From Ianthella basta (lineage: Eukaryota > Porifera > Demospongiae > Verongiida > Ianthellidae), in NCBI GenBank assembly GCA_964019415.1, contig OZ025889.1, positions 2,976,501 through 3,040,500 of the forward strand: a stretch of DNA of 64,000 nucleotides. Direction: 5' to 3'. Each line of letters begins with the position of its first letter. The stretch's first letter is position 1. The position numbers were made by a program, and so were the translations under genes. Under the pieces are notes generated by a model. It searched no databases. It worked only from the letters and a program-made list of their open reading frames with translations, and was not told where the DNA came from. Below are positions 1 to 12,200 of this stretch, in pieces.

Positions 1-128
1 ATAAACGCCAAGACTTCCAGGATCTTGTTTTCGGCTATCATTGTTCCTACCAAGACTAGTCGTTGATTTTCATCTGGTTCTCTTTTCATGCTGATCATGA
101 TGGATTTGAGAAGTAGATTGCTGTGTAA

Positions 129-341
129 TTGATGTGTGCGATGAAAGGTAAAAAGAGTGTATGTTGGTTGACTGGCAGGACACTAAAGCATCGCCTCATG
201 GAACACAAGAGAGCACTAATATCAGGTCAGGTGGCACAGTCAGCAGTAGCAGAACAGTCAATGAATGAATCTCACACAATCAAGTGGGAGAGAGCAGAAG
301 TGATTAACCATGATCGATTGAGCAGATCCATCATGTCTTGA
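129..341 (+). pseudogene. Decayed GIY-YIG endonuclease fragment of a Penelope-like retroelement
   Basis: A short open stretch contains TGRTLKHRLMEHKRAL, then a SAVAEQSMNESHTIKWE-like segment and NHDR. This is the pattern of the GIY-YIG endonuclease at the C-terminus of Penelope-like reverse transcriptases. The YVG that normally precedes the TGRTLK motif is present but in another frame (TATGTTGGT at about 161), so a frameshift separates the two halves of the motif. No reverse transcriptase domain is visible upstream within the window, and the downstream end of the domain is also degraded. This is therefore a relic, not a gene. It lies about 800 bp from a hairpin (1137-1350) that may belong to the same element class. 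The family call rests on motif recognition only. Confidence 0.6.
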
Positions 342-1092
342 CAACTTGATGAATGTCAGGTCACCATTGTATGTTGAGTTTTGTTGGCTGGGTACAATTG
401 TTCCCTTGCATCTTGCCAATCGTTCTGTCTTAGGCTGCGACTATCCTCACACAAGAAGTCACCTGTACCTGGGGGTAGCCTTTCTGAGTCTGGACCTGTC
501 CCCAGGTATGACCATAAGATGCTCCTGTTAGAGTCAGGCCACAGGTCAAGGGTCACAGGTCAACTGGGCAGGCCAGTGCTCCTTAAGACCAAGCTGGTTT
601 TTACTTTGCTGTAGTAGTACGCAAGAAGGTAAAATTCACAGAAAGTGTATTTAATATCATAATCTTCAATATAAATGTAGTTTCATGCGTACCATGCCAA
701 ACAAGACTGACTGCACGGGTGTTCCAGTTTGTGGCTACATGAGAACCACATGATTAGAAAGTAGAACACAACTCTATGACGACAGGCAACGAGGGTTCAA
801 AGGCTCCCTCTCTTCTTGTACAAAGCGTCCATGTTTTCATTGTACCAATTTCCACCGATGTCATTCAGTATGTTGGTTAAAAGTGCAACTGACAGGACGA
901 CACTGAATCAAGTGAAATCATGGTCACTCACTTGGAAATCAAACCCTTCTGTTCTCTCTGTGTGGCTGCAATGGAATGAGCAGATTCCCCTACTTTGACT
1001 TGATGCTTGTCATCAAAACGTTCAACCTTGGCATACCCATGCAGATGCGGAGCATACTTGCTCAGATAGTGCAATATGTAAAGTTGCATAGC
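342..1092. other. No gene recognised
   Basis: Only short overlapping open frames with no recognisable domain are present, and I saw no exon-like conserved segment. It may include further decayed remains of the Penelope-like element whose endonuclease fragment lies just upstream. Confidence 0.5.
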
Positions 1093-1362
1093 AAGAATCC
1101 TGGTGATATTGTAGAGGCTCGTAGTTGCGTTGATAATACAGTGATACGAGATTCTTGAGCAAGACACAACTGATAATGAAAAATCAATCGAATGCAGGAC
1201 GTTTCGACCCGAAGGTCTTTGTCAACTGCGTACAGGATGGCTGATGACAGGCTGTACGCAGTTGACAAAGACCTTTGGGTCGAAACGTCCTGCATTTGAT
1301 TGATTTTTCATTATCAGTTGTGTCTTGCTCAAGAATCTCGTATCACTGTAAGAATCCTGGTG
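1093..1362. mobile_element. Penelope-like hairpin insertion with 99-bp arms and 13-bp flanking direct repeat
   Basis: Bases 1137-1235 and 1252-1350 are inverted copies of each other. The arms are 99 bp with two mismatches that I can count and no indels, separated by a 16-base spacer. The direct repeat AAGAATCCTGGTG occurs at 1093-1105 and 1350-1362, consistent with a target-site duplication around the inserted block. Each arm contains GACC-TTTG-GGTCGAAACGTC (right arm, about 1270-1290). This resembles the stem II, GAAA and short stem III part of the hammerhead ribozymes known from Penelope-like elements. The expected CUGAUGA box is replaced by TTGACAA, so the ribozyme is probably inactive. 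A related hairpin lies at 23330-23495. Confidence 0.65.
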
Positions 1363-3284
1363 TTGAAATTGCTTCGTGTACAGTTGCTGTTGTGCCATAT
1401 TCCTAACTTGCGGCACACCAGTATACCTGCTGACTGTGAATTTCTGATGTGCTGGTACAAACTGTAGCCCAATGAATTCTGCAGAGGGATTGGCTGTCTC
1501 AAGGTATACCTTTTCTGGACTTGGTTTTTGAATTCATGCTCCTTATATTGCCTTTTCTACTTGCAATTGTCCACAATTGTGCTTACGCCGTCATCAAGAA
1601 ACTCCTAGAGTACATCAAATTTCTGAAGTCCTGAACTCATCCCAGCTACTTCAAGCTATAAATTTCTAGTGCAAAGAACACTAATTTTCACTCTCTCATC
1701 TTTCTGTGCTTTGGTAAGGTTGGCTGCAGCAGAGGAATCACCACTGAGGTCTTTAGACATGGTGTGGAATGTACATACTGATTGCTGGTATAATGAGGAA
1801 TCTTTCACTTCGGACCTTCATTAATTGGCTAATGCAGTTGAAGAGCATTGTAATACACTAACTGGTGTGTCGAGACTGGTATCAGCTATTGCAGAGACAA
1901 TGTGAGAAGGGGGCGGGTGACCTGGGCCAACATTCCTTACTGACATGGAAAACCCAACATCTAGAACGGGCTCTTGTGATGAGGGAGCAGAAGCTGCTGC
2001 GAGTCGTTCTGAAGATAGCTCGTTGGTGTACTTGACTATACTTAGCCAACAGCTCCGCCTCCGCTTTCAGACCTACCTGTACACCAGCTTTCCAAAATCC
2101 AGCTTGCAGGTTGGCAAACAGTCACTGTGAGTGTGACTGTAGAATATCTGCAGGCAGTGACTGAGCCTGCCGCTTCTGATACTTGAATCTTTCTGGCTGG
2201 TTGTAACATGTAACATAGCGAAACACATCAGGGATCGATTTGGCAGAAGCGCTCTGCATGTGTGTGGTGATGTCTATCAATGGCCCAATGTGCATTCCAT
2301 GGAGTATGAATTGAGTTCACAGCTTTCCATGTTCGATTGCAGCTGGGTGCTAAGATAGTTTCCTTCTTAGTTCATACAATAAACTCCTTGAGCACTGAAA
2401 CATTCTTATTGCACTCAGCAGTGATAAGGAGATACTTAGGTAGGATTGTGACCTTGCGGCAGAACTTGCAATCAGCACCAAGAAAGCGCAAGACATTGGA
2501 GCTGGAGGTAGAGGGGTAGATTCAGTTTCTTGCATGATGCAGACCTTGACAAATGGCCCAAAAGTAGGCATGATGCTAACTCAGCAGACCATGTGGAAAT
2601 GATGAAACAAATGGGAAATACTTTGCAGTTGAAGTAACTATGCTATGTGTACTGGGTTCTTACAAAACCTGATTCAATCTCTATCTTCTTGCATGTTACT
2701 ACGTAGCTGCGTAGCTAAACATAGGCACCCCTACAAGCTAGCTAGACAATGCTGACAGGAAACAACAGTTTGTCAATGATTGATACATCATGCCTGTATT
2801 TTCAAGTATCTCTGTGTGAGCACCTTGGATGTGGTGTCTACGTGCTCTCAAACAAATGGTTGCTTGTTTGCCATTGCTATACGTTCATACAGCTCCTTCA
2901 ACATTGTCCTGTTATCTTGTTCCTGAAATCATTCTCTGAAGAAGTGTCTGAGTGCAGCCAACATTAGAAATTCTGAAGTTTACCAGAGTCATAGTCTTCA
3001 CTCAACTGTTGAACTAATTGTTAAAAGACCCATAAGGCAGGACCAACAAGTGTGCAAGCTTTACATGTGGTTTTACACACTGCTAAACACTTCTATAGGG
3101 TTATTACAATGGGTAACACTAGTATAACTGGTATATACTAAAAGCAACAGACCACAATGAAGAAGATGGTTGCCTGTGTGCATGTGGGCGGTGGACGGGA
3201 AACTAAAGTGAAATTTGGATGGCCTTAAGGCTTCACTTGTCAAGGTGACATCAGTGGCTTGTTCGTATTGTTTATGTTTCCATT
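1363..3284. other. No gene recognised; upstream flank of the receptor gene
   Basis: No recognisable exon, RNA gene or transposon end was found. The 5' untranslated exon and promoter of the receptor that starts at 3285 should lie here or further upstream, but no TATA box or other clear core promoter stands out. Confidence 0.4.
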
Positions 3285-6200
3285 GTGTCCTCCAAAGACT
3301 GTGTACTGATTTTTCTATTGCCTTCCTTTGCTTTCAGTTTCTTTGTGATTGTGTTGGTCATCCTGTTCAAGAAATATCGAGTTTTCAATCAAAGGCTTAT
3401 TCTGTATCTGAGCATCTCTGCTTTCATACAGCCACTTTCATATCTTCTGGTAAGCTGTGCACAACACCCTGAACAATGCACTCCATTTGTTAGCTACTGA
3501 GTTACAGTGGGTATTTGCAATGTTTGCTGTAGTCATTCAAAGAATGTGGCATTCTAATTTCACCACCTGAAGGCTGTCTAAACATTTTCTACATACTAAT
3601 TTCTGATGAATTTCCTGTCTTCTAATATTGATAACACCACTATTGATTTGGCAGACAGTAGATGCTTTTCAATATCTCTTAAGAATTTAGTATCTCTATG
3701 CCACCTTGTAGCTGCCTTTGTCGCCTGTTAGTTGTCTATGGCATGAACTACATACATACATGCAAGTTTTAAGCAAATGCCTTGCTCCTCATTTTGTGTG
3801 GTAAGAGACCTAGTGCAAGATGGATGGAACTGTGGCATATCCATTGTAACTCTACTTGTCAGACGTGTGCAGTAGCAGAGGATGTATGCTTAGAGCATTC
3901 CTGAACTGGTCTGATGCTTTATCTGCGTACTACCGAAAACAACTACGTAGGGGTTAGAGTTCCAACTGTAATATACATAGTAAAGAGCCCGAAGACAATC
4001 AGAAAACATGTTTGAAAGGACTCTGGACGGCCACTTAAAGAGTGGACGCTGTAAAGCAGCTCATTCACTGGACATTAAAAGCTTGTGATTGGAAGCTCCC
4101 AATCCAGCATAAACACCATCACTAGAAGGCATTAAGCTTGATCAGCCTCTAAGTCTCAGGGGTCTGATCCATGTTGATGATGAGTACGCCTCAAACCTGT
4201 ATGTAAGTTGCTATCAGTGCCTTTACTTCCTGGAAAAATTGTTTCTGATGGATTGATGTGATCTGTCATAAGGACAGTGAGTGTCACTTCATAAAGTCTG
4301 CAGTCAATCTTCTGATGCTCACAGCTGTATCTTTTTGATATGCTATGCTCACATTATTGCTGATTTCAGTGTCAGTGTGCAATTGAACGCTATAACAGGA
4401 GGAAAGCTGGGCATCACAATGCTTGCTCAAGCCAATGGTGGTAGTCAGTCAGTCAGTAGAGAGTCAGACAGCCTTACATGGATGCAATAGTTAGCACACA
4501 ACTTTACCAAGAGCCGTATTAGATCCAGATGACGTGTTTAGCGAGACTGCTTTCCTCCCATCAGTCCTGTGCGCACTGTTTGAAAATCACTGGCATGGCA
4601 AATCAAAGCATCTTAGCGAACTGATTAACGCTTGTAATTTTCTACCCAAACTGGGCCAGTTCCAACTGTTCTCAGCATTTTCCTGCTGGCCATTTCATGG
4701 TTCACCTACTCTTCACAGTCACATAGATTTACGGAAACATATATGGTGTTTTCCACCCCCCCCCCCCCCCCCCCCCCCCCAGTTTTGGGGGGCGCAGGAA
4801 CAGTGGTTTCCAGACTGCCGTTTTTGCCCACACACTAATTAATGCATATGGCCTGGGAATGAGGCTATATTATATTCGAATCTCTGAATAATGTTACAAC
4901 AATAAGGAGCAGTGCCAAAAGAACATGGGAAGGGGTGGTGTACTGTACCCATTGTGCGCCGAGTGCCCCATGCATGGTGTAGTAGCATTGACGTGCCCTT
5001 GCTTACTTGTTGCATTGTGAAGCAGGGTAGAACAACAAACTGGCTTTGAACTGTGACGAAGAAAGGACCTGCTACAACCTGCACATGGAAAAGACCTAGT
5101 TGGGATGCCATGCAGGGAAATATTGGAGCTAATGTGGCCTTCAGTTAGTCACTGATACACTGTATTTACTACCGAAGGGTAGGAACCATGACCAAGCCAT
5201 GCTGAGACCCTCTAGAAGACAGAGGCACATGACCTTTTCTCACCCATCAGAGAGGTTTTGCACAGTTTAAAACCCGCATGGTATCCTAAGTATGGATGCC
5301 GTATTATCTCAACAGCACATTCAGTGTGTTTGTCATTGAGTAATTTAATAAGGATGGCAGTAATGATATGACAGCGGTAGCAGAAACACAAATACTGATC
5401 CAGAGCAGGAAGATGAAAATTGAAATCAGACATTGATTCCTTTCAGTTGAGTGCGAGCAGATTAGGACTGGCAGTAGCTTCAGTCTAATCAGGTGATGAA
5501 TTTCAAACGAACCTTCTTGTGTTGGCAAACTCACAAAACAGGAGGATGTTGCCTGCAATGCTGAAATGTACAGGTGATGCTGTATGTACTGTATGCACAG
5601 GTGATGCTGTACACACCTTTGTAGGAGGTATTCTGTAGCTGTAGAAGCTGCATGGAGGCGTATCTGCTGAAGATTTAATTATCAGCCATCGCCAACTTGA
5701 ACTCATAGGCATCTTGATCTTAAACCACCAGACAGGTCCACTGACACAACAGTTCACACATAAGCATCTTGATTTGAAATTACATGCTTGCTTTCAAATC
5801 CCCTAGTGTATGCTATGTTAAGTAACATTGCTTTCATTCAACCAAGCAAGTGATAGGATGAATTTACATAAGTCCATCACTACGTACAAGTAATTCCAGT
5901 ACTAGTCCAGCTTTGTTAACTGTATACCGGCAGCTATTCTTAAGGAATTAACCATACTGTACTGTATACTACACAACTATTTCAAAGCATGTAGTACATA
6001 CATGCTCTGAACATGCAATGTCCAGTAGTAGTTGCATGTTCGCTGCGGTAATAAAGTAGCAATGTGCTGACCATGTGTTGTGTTTGACTTCCATTGCAGA
6101 GTGACTATCACGTAGCTGCGAATCCTGGGTTTTGTGTGTTTATGGCCTTTTTGACCCAGGTCATGGGTGAGTTACACTTATTGCAACTTGCTAAAGAATT

Positions 6201-9200
6201 GCTGTGACATGTTAAGCGATATACTCTGACATCCTTGTGTGTATATCATAGAATGGCACATCCTCTACATTTGCTTATAAGACTTTAGCAGTGCTGTTTT
6301 GTAGTATTGGGATGTAAAGTGGTTGATGGTGAAGGAGTCCCCATGTGTGTAAACATATAAATTATAAAAATATCTATTTGCTGTTGCAAATGTATTGTGC
6401 TGTCAGAGCAGCACCAGGGGCTGCTCATTCTGGAAGGGGTATTATATTTTAAAGAATTACATAGCATTTGACACTGTCCAAATTGTATACGTACAGTGTG
6501 TTGGCCATGCTATGCAGCACAGCCGGATACCCGAAGTGTCAGCAGATGGCAGTGCGGAGTTTAGTTGTATGGCATTGGCTTCTCTGATACTCAGTGGTTT
6601 TCTGTGAATGAGGCCTACGTATATGTATGGTCCCTCCGCAATAGAGATTTGATCTCTGCCGATAATTGCTGCTGACCTTGTTTATACATACAGTACATAT
6701 GACTGCAGAAGCAAGGACTCTCTTTGGTGGCAGCAAATAGCATGGTACCTTCCTGTTATATTCAGTACATGCTAGGTCATACATGAAATGCAAACAGCCT
6801 CACAAAGGGTGTTCAGGATAGTGGGCATGAGCTGAAACAGAATGTAAGCATGCAAAGTGCATGAAGCGTCTATATGGCTATAGGATGTGGGATTGGCTGC
6901 TTCACTGACTGGTAAATCATACACATGCCACTGGTGGTAGCTACAGACCATGGCTGGTTACAGATGACCAGAATGCATTCAACAATGAGGCCCAGTACAA
7001 ATTGACCAGAGAGCCTCTATTAGTACGTACATCTGCACTTTGCCAGTGACATAGGTAGCTTTGAACGTCTTGTTGGGTGTAGATGTAGGGTCACAGAGAG
7101 GGAGGCCTTAGCAATGTCCACTGTGTACACTATGGCAAGAAATGCGAAGCTCAGCCTCAGCCTGCAGAGCACTCATAGACTGGTACAGCTACATACTGTC
7201 TCATTAGATGGATAGAGATTGAAACGCACAATTGAGCATGTGGTTGATGTAGATGATGCAGCTGTACACATCACACTTGGATCACAATATAGCGTTCATT
7301 TGGTCTGCATTTCAACAACGAAATTCTGTTTACCTATGGGCACCAGTTGGTCATATGTGAATGGGCTATAGCAAAACAGCCTATGTACATATGGGTTACA
7401 GCCCCAACAAGTATTTGTTTGTTCTGTTATGTACTTGGCTTTGATGCATAATGATAGGTATGTACATAAGTATCTATGTGCTTGTATTACGGATTGAACA
7501 TACTTTTGTTTTCATTGACAGATTGGGTTTCAGTCTTGTGGGTCTGCTGTATTACATTCACCATATTTCTGGCCATTGTGTTTGCAAAGTCTGCGCAGAA
7601 ATTGGAAATGTGAGCCATCTACATTATTCACACATGTTTCAGTGTGTTTCATGTGCATAACTTACTAGTCAGTAGTATGTGAGCAACAGTAGCCAGGCCC
7701 GGAGCAAGCAGTTTCCGGGTGGTCCGGCAAAAATGGATGAAAACTTGCAAGTCAATAAATATAATCAATACATTACTCTCAGAGTAATGTATTGAGTCTG
7801 TATATAAAATATTACAGTACTGAAATAATAATCAGAACTTTCCAAAGACTCGTAGTCTGTGTTCTGACCCTTCAACAAAATCATTGCCAACTATGTGTGC
7901 ATCTAGGGAGTCAGTACAGTTCTTATGGACATGCAACAGCAAAAGGTTGTTCAGCCGAACTTGGCTCATGGTGCTCCTTAAATATGTCTTGACTCTCCTC
8001 AATGCGCTAAATGATCGCTCTGATGTGGCATTAGTGGCAGGCATGACCAAAATGAGTTGGAGCAGTCTCAAAACTTGATTGATGAGTTGGCACTGGCCCT
8101 TTGATAGTGACAAGAAATATTTCTTGATATCGAAAAGTGATGGCTGAATGCTGCAATCCTTGAAAGTGGACCTAAAATTTACTCCAAATGTGGTAAGCTG
8201 AGAACGTAAATCATCAGGTTGAAAATCATCTTTGTAAAAGGAGCAAACAGCTTGGAAACAGTCCTCAATGTCATCACCTGTGCAGGATTTCAGCAAAAGC
8301 TGTTCCAGCACTGAGTACACCTTGTACCCTGGTTGTTCCATGCGGTCTACAATACAAGAAGTAGCAGAATCAAGTGCTTCAAAATACAGTTGACGATAAA
8401 GCTCAATTGGGGTACTGGGGAAATACTCTGTCTCTGCACCCATGCTGCCTACATCAGTAAGGCGATTTGGCGTTTTTCTTTTCCTTGGAAGAACTGGATC
8501 TTCAACTTCAAGTGACATAGCCATATCTGTTACGTACTTCCAGAACAACTCGAAAGCCTCATCTGATCGCATGGCTTTCAGAGTATTGACAACCATAGAT
8601 GTGATCTTCTGTCCCTCAACTGCAGACATGTTGTTGACTGTAGTGTTTGGCTGAGGTTGTCACTGTGGCGTAGGATCTTTTCTCCAAGCACAGCTCCAAA
8701 GAAAAACTCAAACGATCTCATCTGGGTTGCCACTCCAATGATTCTTGCCTTTGTCTCCGTATCTCTTGCTGCCTCAAGTGCTTCCTCCCAAGTGATAAGT
8801 AGAGCATCATAATTAGAAATTATGCTTGCCAAAGAATCAGCCCGTACTGTCCATCGGGTTGGGCAAAGGACACGGATACCACCACTGCCAGTAGTTAAGG
8901 TAGTTTCTTTCACTTGCTTGAAAATACTTTCACGGCGAGGAGAGTACTTAATCAACTTCGTAATTTCATGTGTCAACTCCAAAGCATGCTTGATGGGCTT
9001 CGAATGCTTGAGTACATCACACATGGCCAAACTAATGGCGTGGCCATAGCAATGAGTAAAAACTGCTCGTGGTTCTTCGTCTTGAATTCTTTTCGCGACA
9101 CCAGACTTTGCTCCACTCATGGCGCTAGCACCGTCGTAACATTGCCCGCGAAGTTTTGCTACAGAAATGTTGAATCTCTTCAGGCAATCCATGGCAGTGC

Positions 9201-12200
9201 TAGCTAGGACTTCAGCTTTGATCGAGGCAACCTGATACAAGCCTAAGAACTCCTCATGCACTTCAAGCAAATCTGACACCCAGCGAAAAACAATAACAAC
9301 TTGCTCTGTGTTTGACACATCAGTTGTCTCATCCATCATCAAAGTGAGGAAGGGTGAGCTTTGAAGACAACTGGCAATGTTCCTCAAGACAGATATGGCC
9401 ATGGTTTTCAAAATTTCATTTTGAATTTCATGAGACGTGTACTTATTCTGTTTCCGCTGAAGCCATGCAACAAGGTCAGGGTCATCATCTGCTCTAAGTC
9501 TCAGCAGTTGCATGAAGTTGCCATCTTCTTCATCTCCATCACCCCGCAAGCTAATCCCCTGCCTGGCCAAGTACTTGATTGATGTAACAATTTTCACAAA
9601 CATTCTTCTATTAATCTCCTTCTCTTTTGCGTGCTCTCTAGACAAGAGCTCTCCAACATCTTTTGTTGTTGAGGGGATAGTGACAACTATGTCAACCGTG
9701 TCCTTGTGACATTTCGTCTGCTGGTGGCGTTGAAATGCAACAGTAGCATCTTTCCAGTTTGTAAATCCCTTAGAAACAAAGCGTCGGCAGCTGATTCCTT
9801 CAACTTTCCCTTCTGGAAAGCTGTAGCACAGACGTGGCACAAGACATAGTCGTCTGTTTCGTTGTAATGTAGCCATGACCATTTGTCGAACCATGCAGCT
9901 CGGAAAGTACGCTCTTCGATTGACTTCTTCCCAAAAGATCTCTTGGGGAAGACAAACTGTTTCGGTTGGTGAGGAGAAGGTGGCAATGCCATCTGCGACG
10001 CCGAGGTTGACTCCAGCGCTGAACAAACCGAACGAACAAAGCCGGAAACAATTAAACCTTGAGGCCTGTATCACGAGGGTGGTTGCGCAATCTTATATCA
10101 CATGGCTGGCTCATAAGATGGCGCTTTTGGACATCTCGTCGGTAATTGGTTATGTTTCCCCCTGAAAATGGACATTCAAATTACTTAGAAGTAAAATGTG
10201 TACCTTCAATGCTTCTAGTTATTAAAAAATCAGGTAAGCTCATTCAGGCAATTCACACAATTCACATTTTGTGTACTTGCTAGCTATTTCAGTTTAACTT
10301 TTTTGGAGTTTAGCCTGAAAAGTGGTCCGGCAAATGCCGGACCTGCCGGACTACTGGCGCCGGCCCTGGTAGCTGTGGTAGTTATTCTATGTAGCAATCT
10401 GTATAGGCTCCTAGGCTATTCTGTTTTATCAACCTGCTATGACAGGAAGCAATCAGGAGTCCACCAGTCATGTACTAAATGTGCTACTGAAAAAATTATT
10501 TCTAATGTCTGTCTTACTTTCGTTTGTAGGTTTTTGAGTTGTAAGAGTCAAACTAATACCTAGTACTAGTATGTACATATCTAGTCCATTAAATATCTAG
10601 GCAAGAACTAGTGCCTCTTCAAGATGGCTACACTCAGATTCAAGCATGTGCGTTTGTGGATATCAGGTATCAGGTATTCTTATTTAAACTGGGGAAGCCT
10701 TCAGCACATTGGACTACTATTCTAGGCACCCAGAAAAGGGGGAAACACAGAAAAGTACACAACAACAAAGAGACAGAATACGTACTTTAATGCAGTGTTT
10801 GAGTGATCAATAAGAGCATGCACTGGAACACATGCTGGGCAAAATGTTTGGCAAGAATCCAAAGTTGGTAGTTTGAGTTCCTTCCTACTGTAGCTGCACT
10901 TGCACTTGAGTCTCTGCTCAGGCAAAGAATAGTACATGCAGCATGGTTCTGCAGTTGTATCAGCATGTTGGCCTTACTGGCTGTGCAGCTACTGTACACT
11001 GTATTGCAATATTTAAAAAATGGGCAGGATGTATGTAGATATGTAGTAGACTTTGGGGCAGGCTGACGGATGCACCATGAGAGCTGTCTCAGGAGGCAAG
11101 GATTTGTTTGTCGTTTGTACCGTATTACTGCATGTCACTCTTGACCCTTGAGACCCCATCAGGAAACATACAGTAGCTTACAGTTTTCACCAAATTGCCT
11201 CTAGTGAAAGCACCAGCTCTGCAGTGCTCACAGACTCCATGACCTTTCCATTCTTGCACACCTGTCAAAAGACCACTGAAATTCTGCTTCAGTCTGGGTT
11301 TGTACTTCTGCTCTGTACTCTGTACCTTAACACACAGTGACTCGAGCACTGCTTCGTAGTGCCTCCTTCTGTAGGGGCTCTGCTAGTACATGGAATCTGC
11401 ACATAGGTCGTCCTCCAAGTGATGGGCTATGCAATGTTTGTCCTAACAGAGGCACAAGGTTTGGCTAGTGAAGTTCAGTAATAGATCGAGCACATTGTTG
11501 TGCCTATCCATATGTACTGTAGAGTATTAAGAGGAAATGTGGAAACTATTGAGAGATCAGGCTTCTCAGCATTCTGGGACCGGTGTTCACAAGGATACTG
11601 AATGATTAGTTCAGTATCAAACAGACAATAATTTACTGGGGGTTCGGCTGGCTTTAGATTGGGTAAGAGTATACATTGGTGGTGTTGGGACTCTGGGGAT
11701 GAACTCCTTCATTGGCTAGGAGCTTTGAGCCAACAGATGTGTACAAATTTCATTGGACAGCCAGGGATTAATCACTATCTCCAACAACACAATGACTACT
11801 ACAGAAATCTACTATCATGCTCAAAGCACACACGTACATGCATTCAGTCAGCATAATATTACACATAGGATAATACAAAACCATATAACGTAAGTAATAA
11901 AAGTAATCACAGTGCAGGTTATGGTGTACTGTACGGTGGTGTAGGCCAGGAGTAGAGCTGTACATTCTTTAGACTTTGCTACTGAGTATTTTTTGTTTGA
12001 ACTCTCTTCACAGCTCTTACCACGTCCTTTGCTGGGGATTCCCCATACTACTGGGAATAATTCCTTTCACTGCTGATGCTTATGGCAATGCAGGACTTTG
12101 GTGGTAGGTTATACTGACATGCATTCACTGTGTGTTTACTCCTGGTGTTCCTATACTGCAACCCCTCTGTAATATTTACTCCTAGTGTTCTTACATATAC

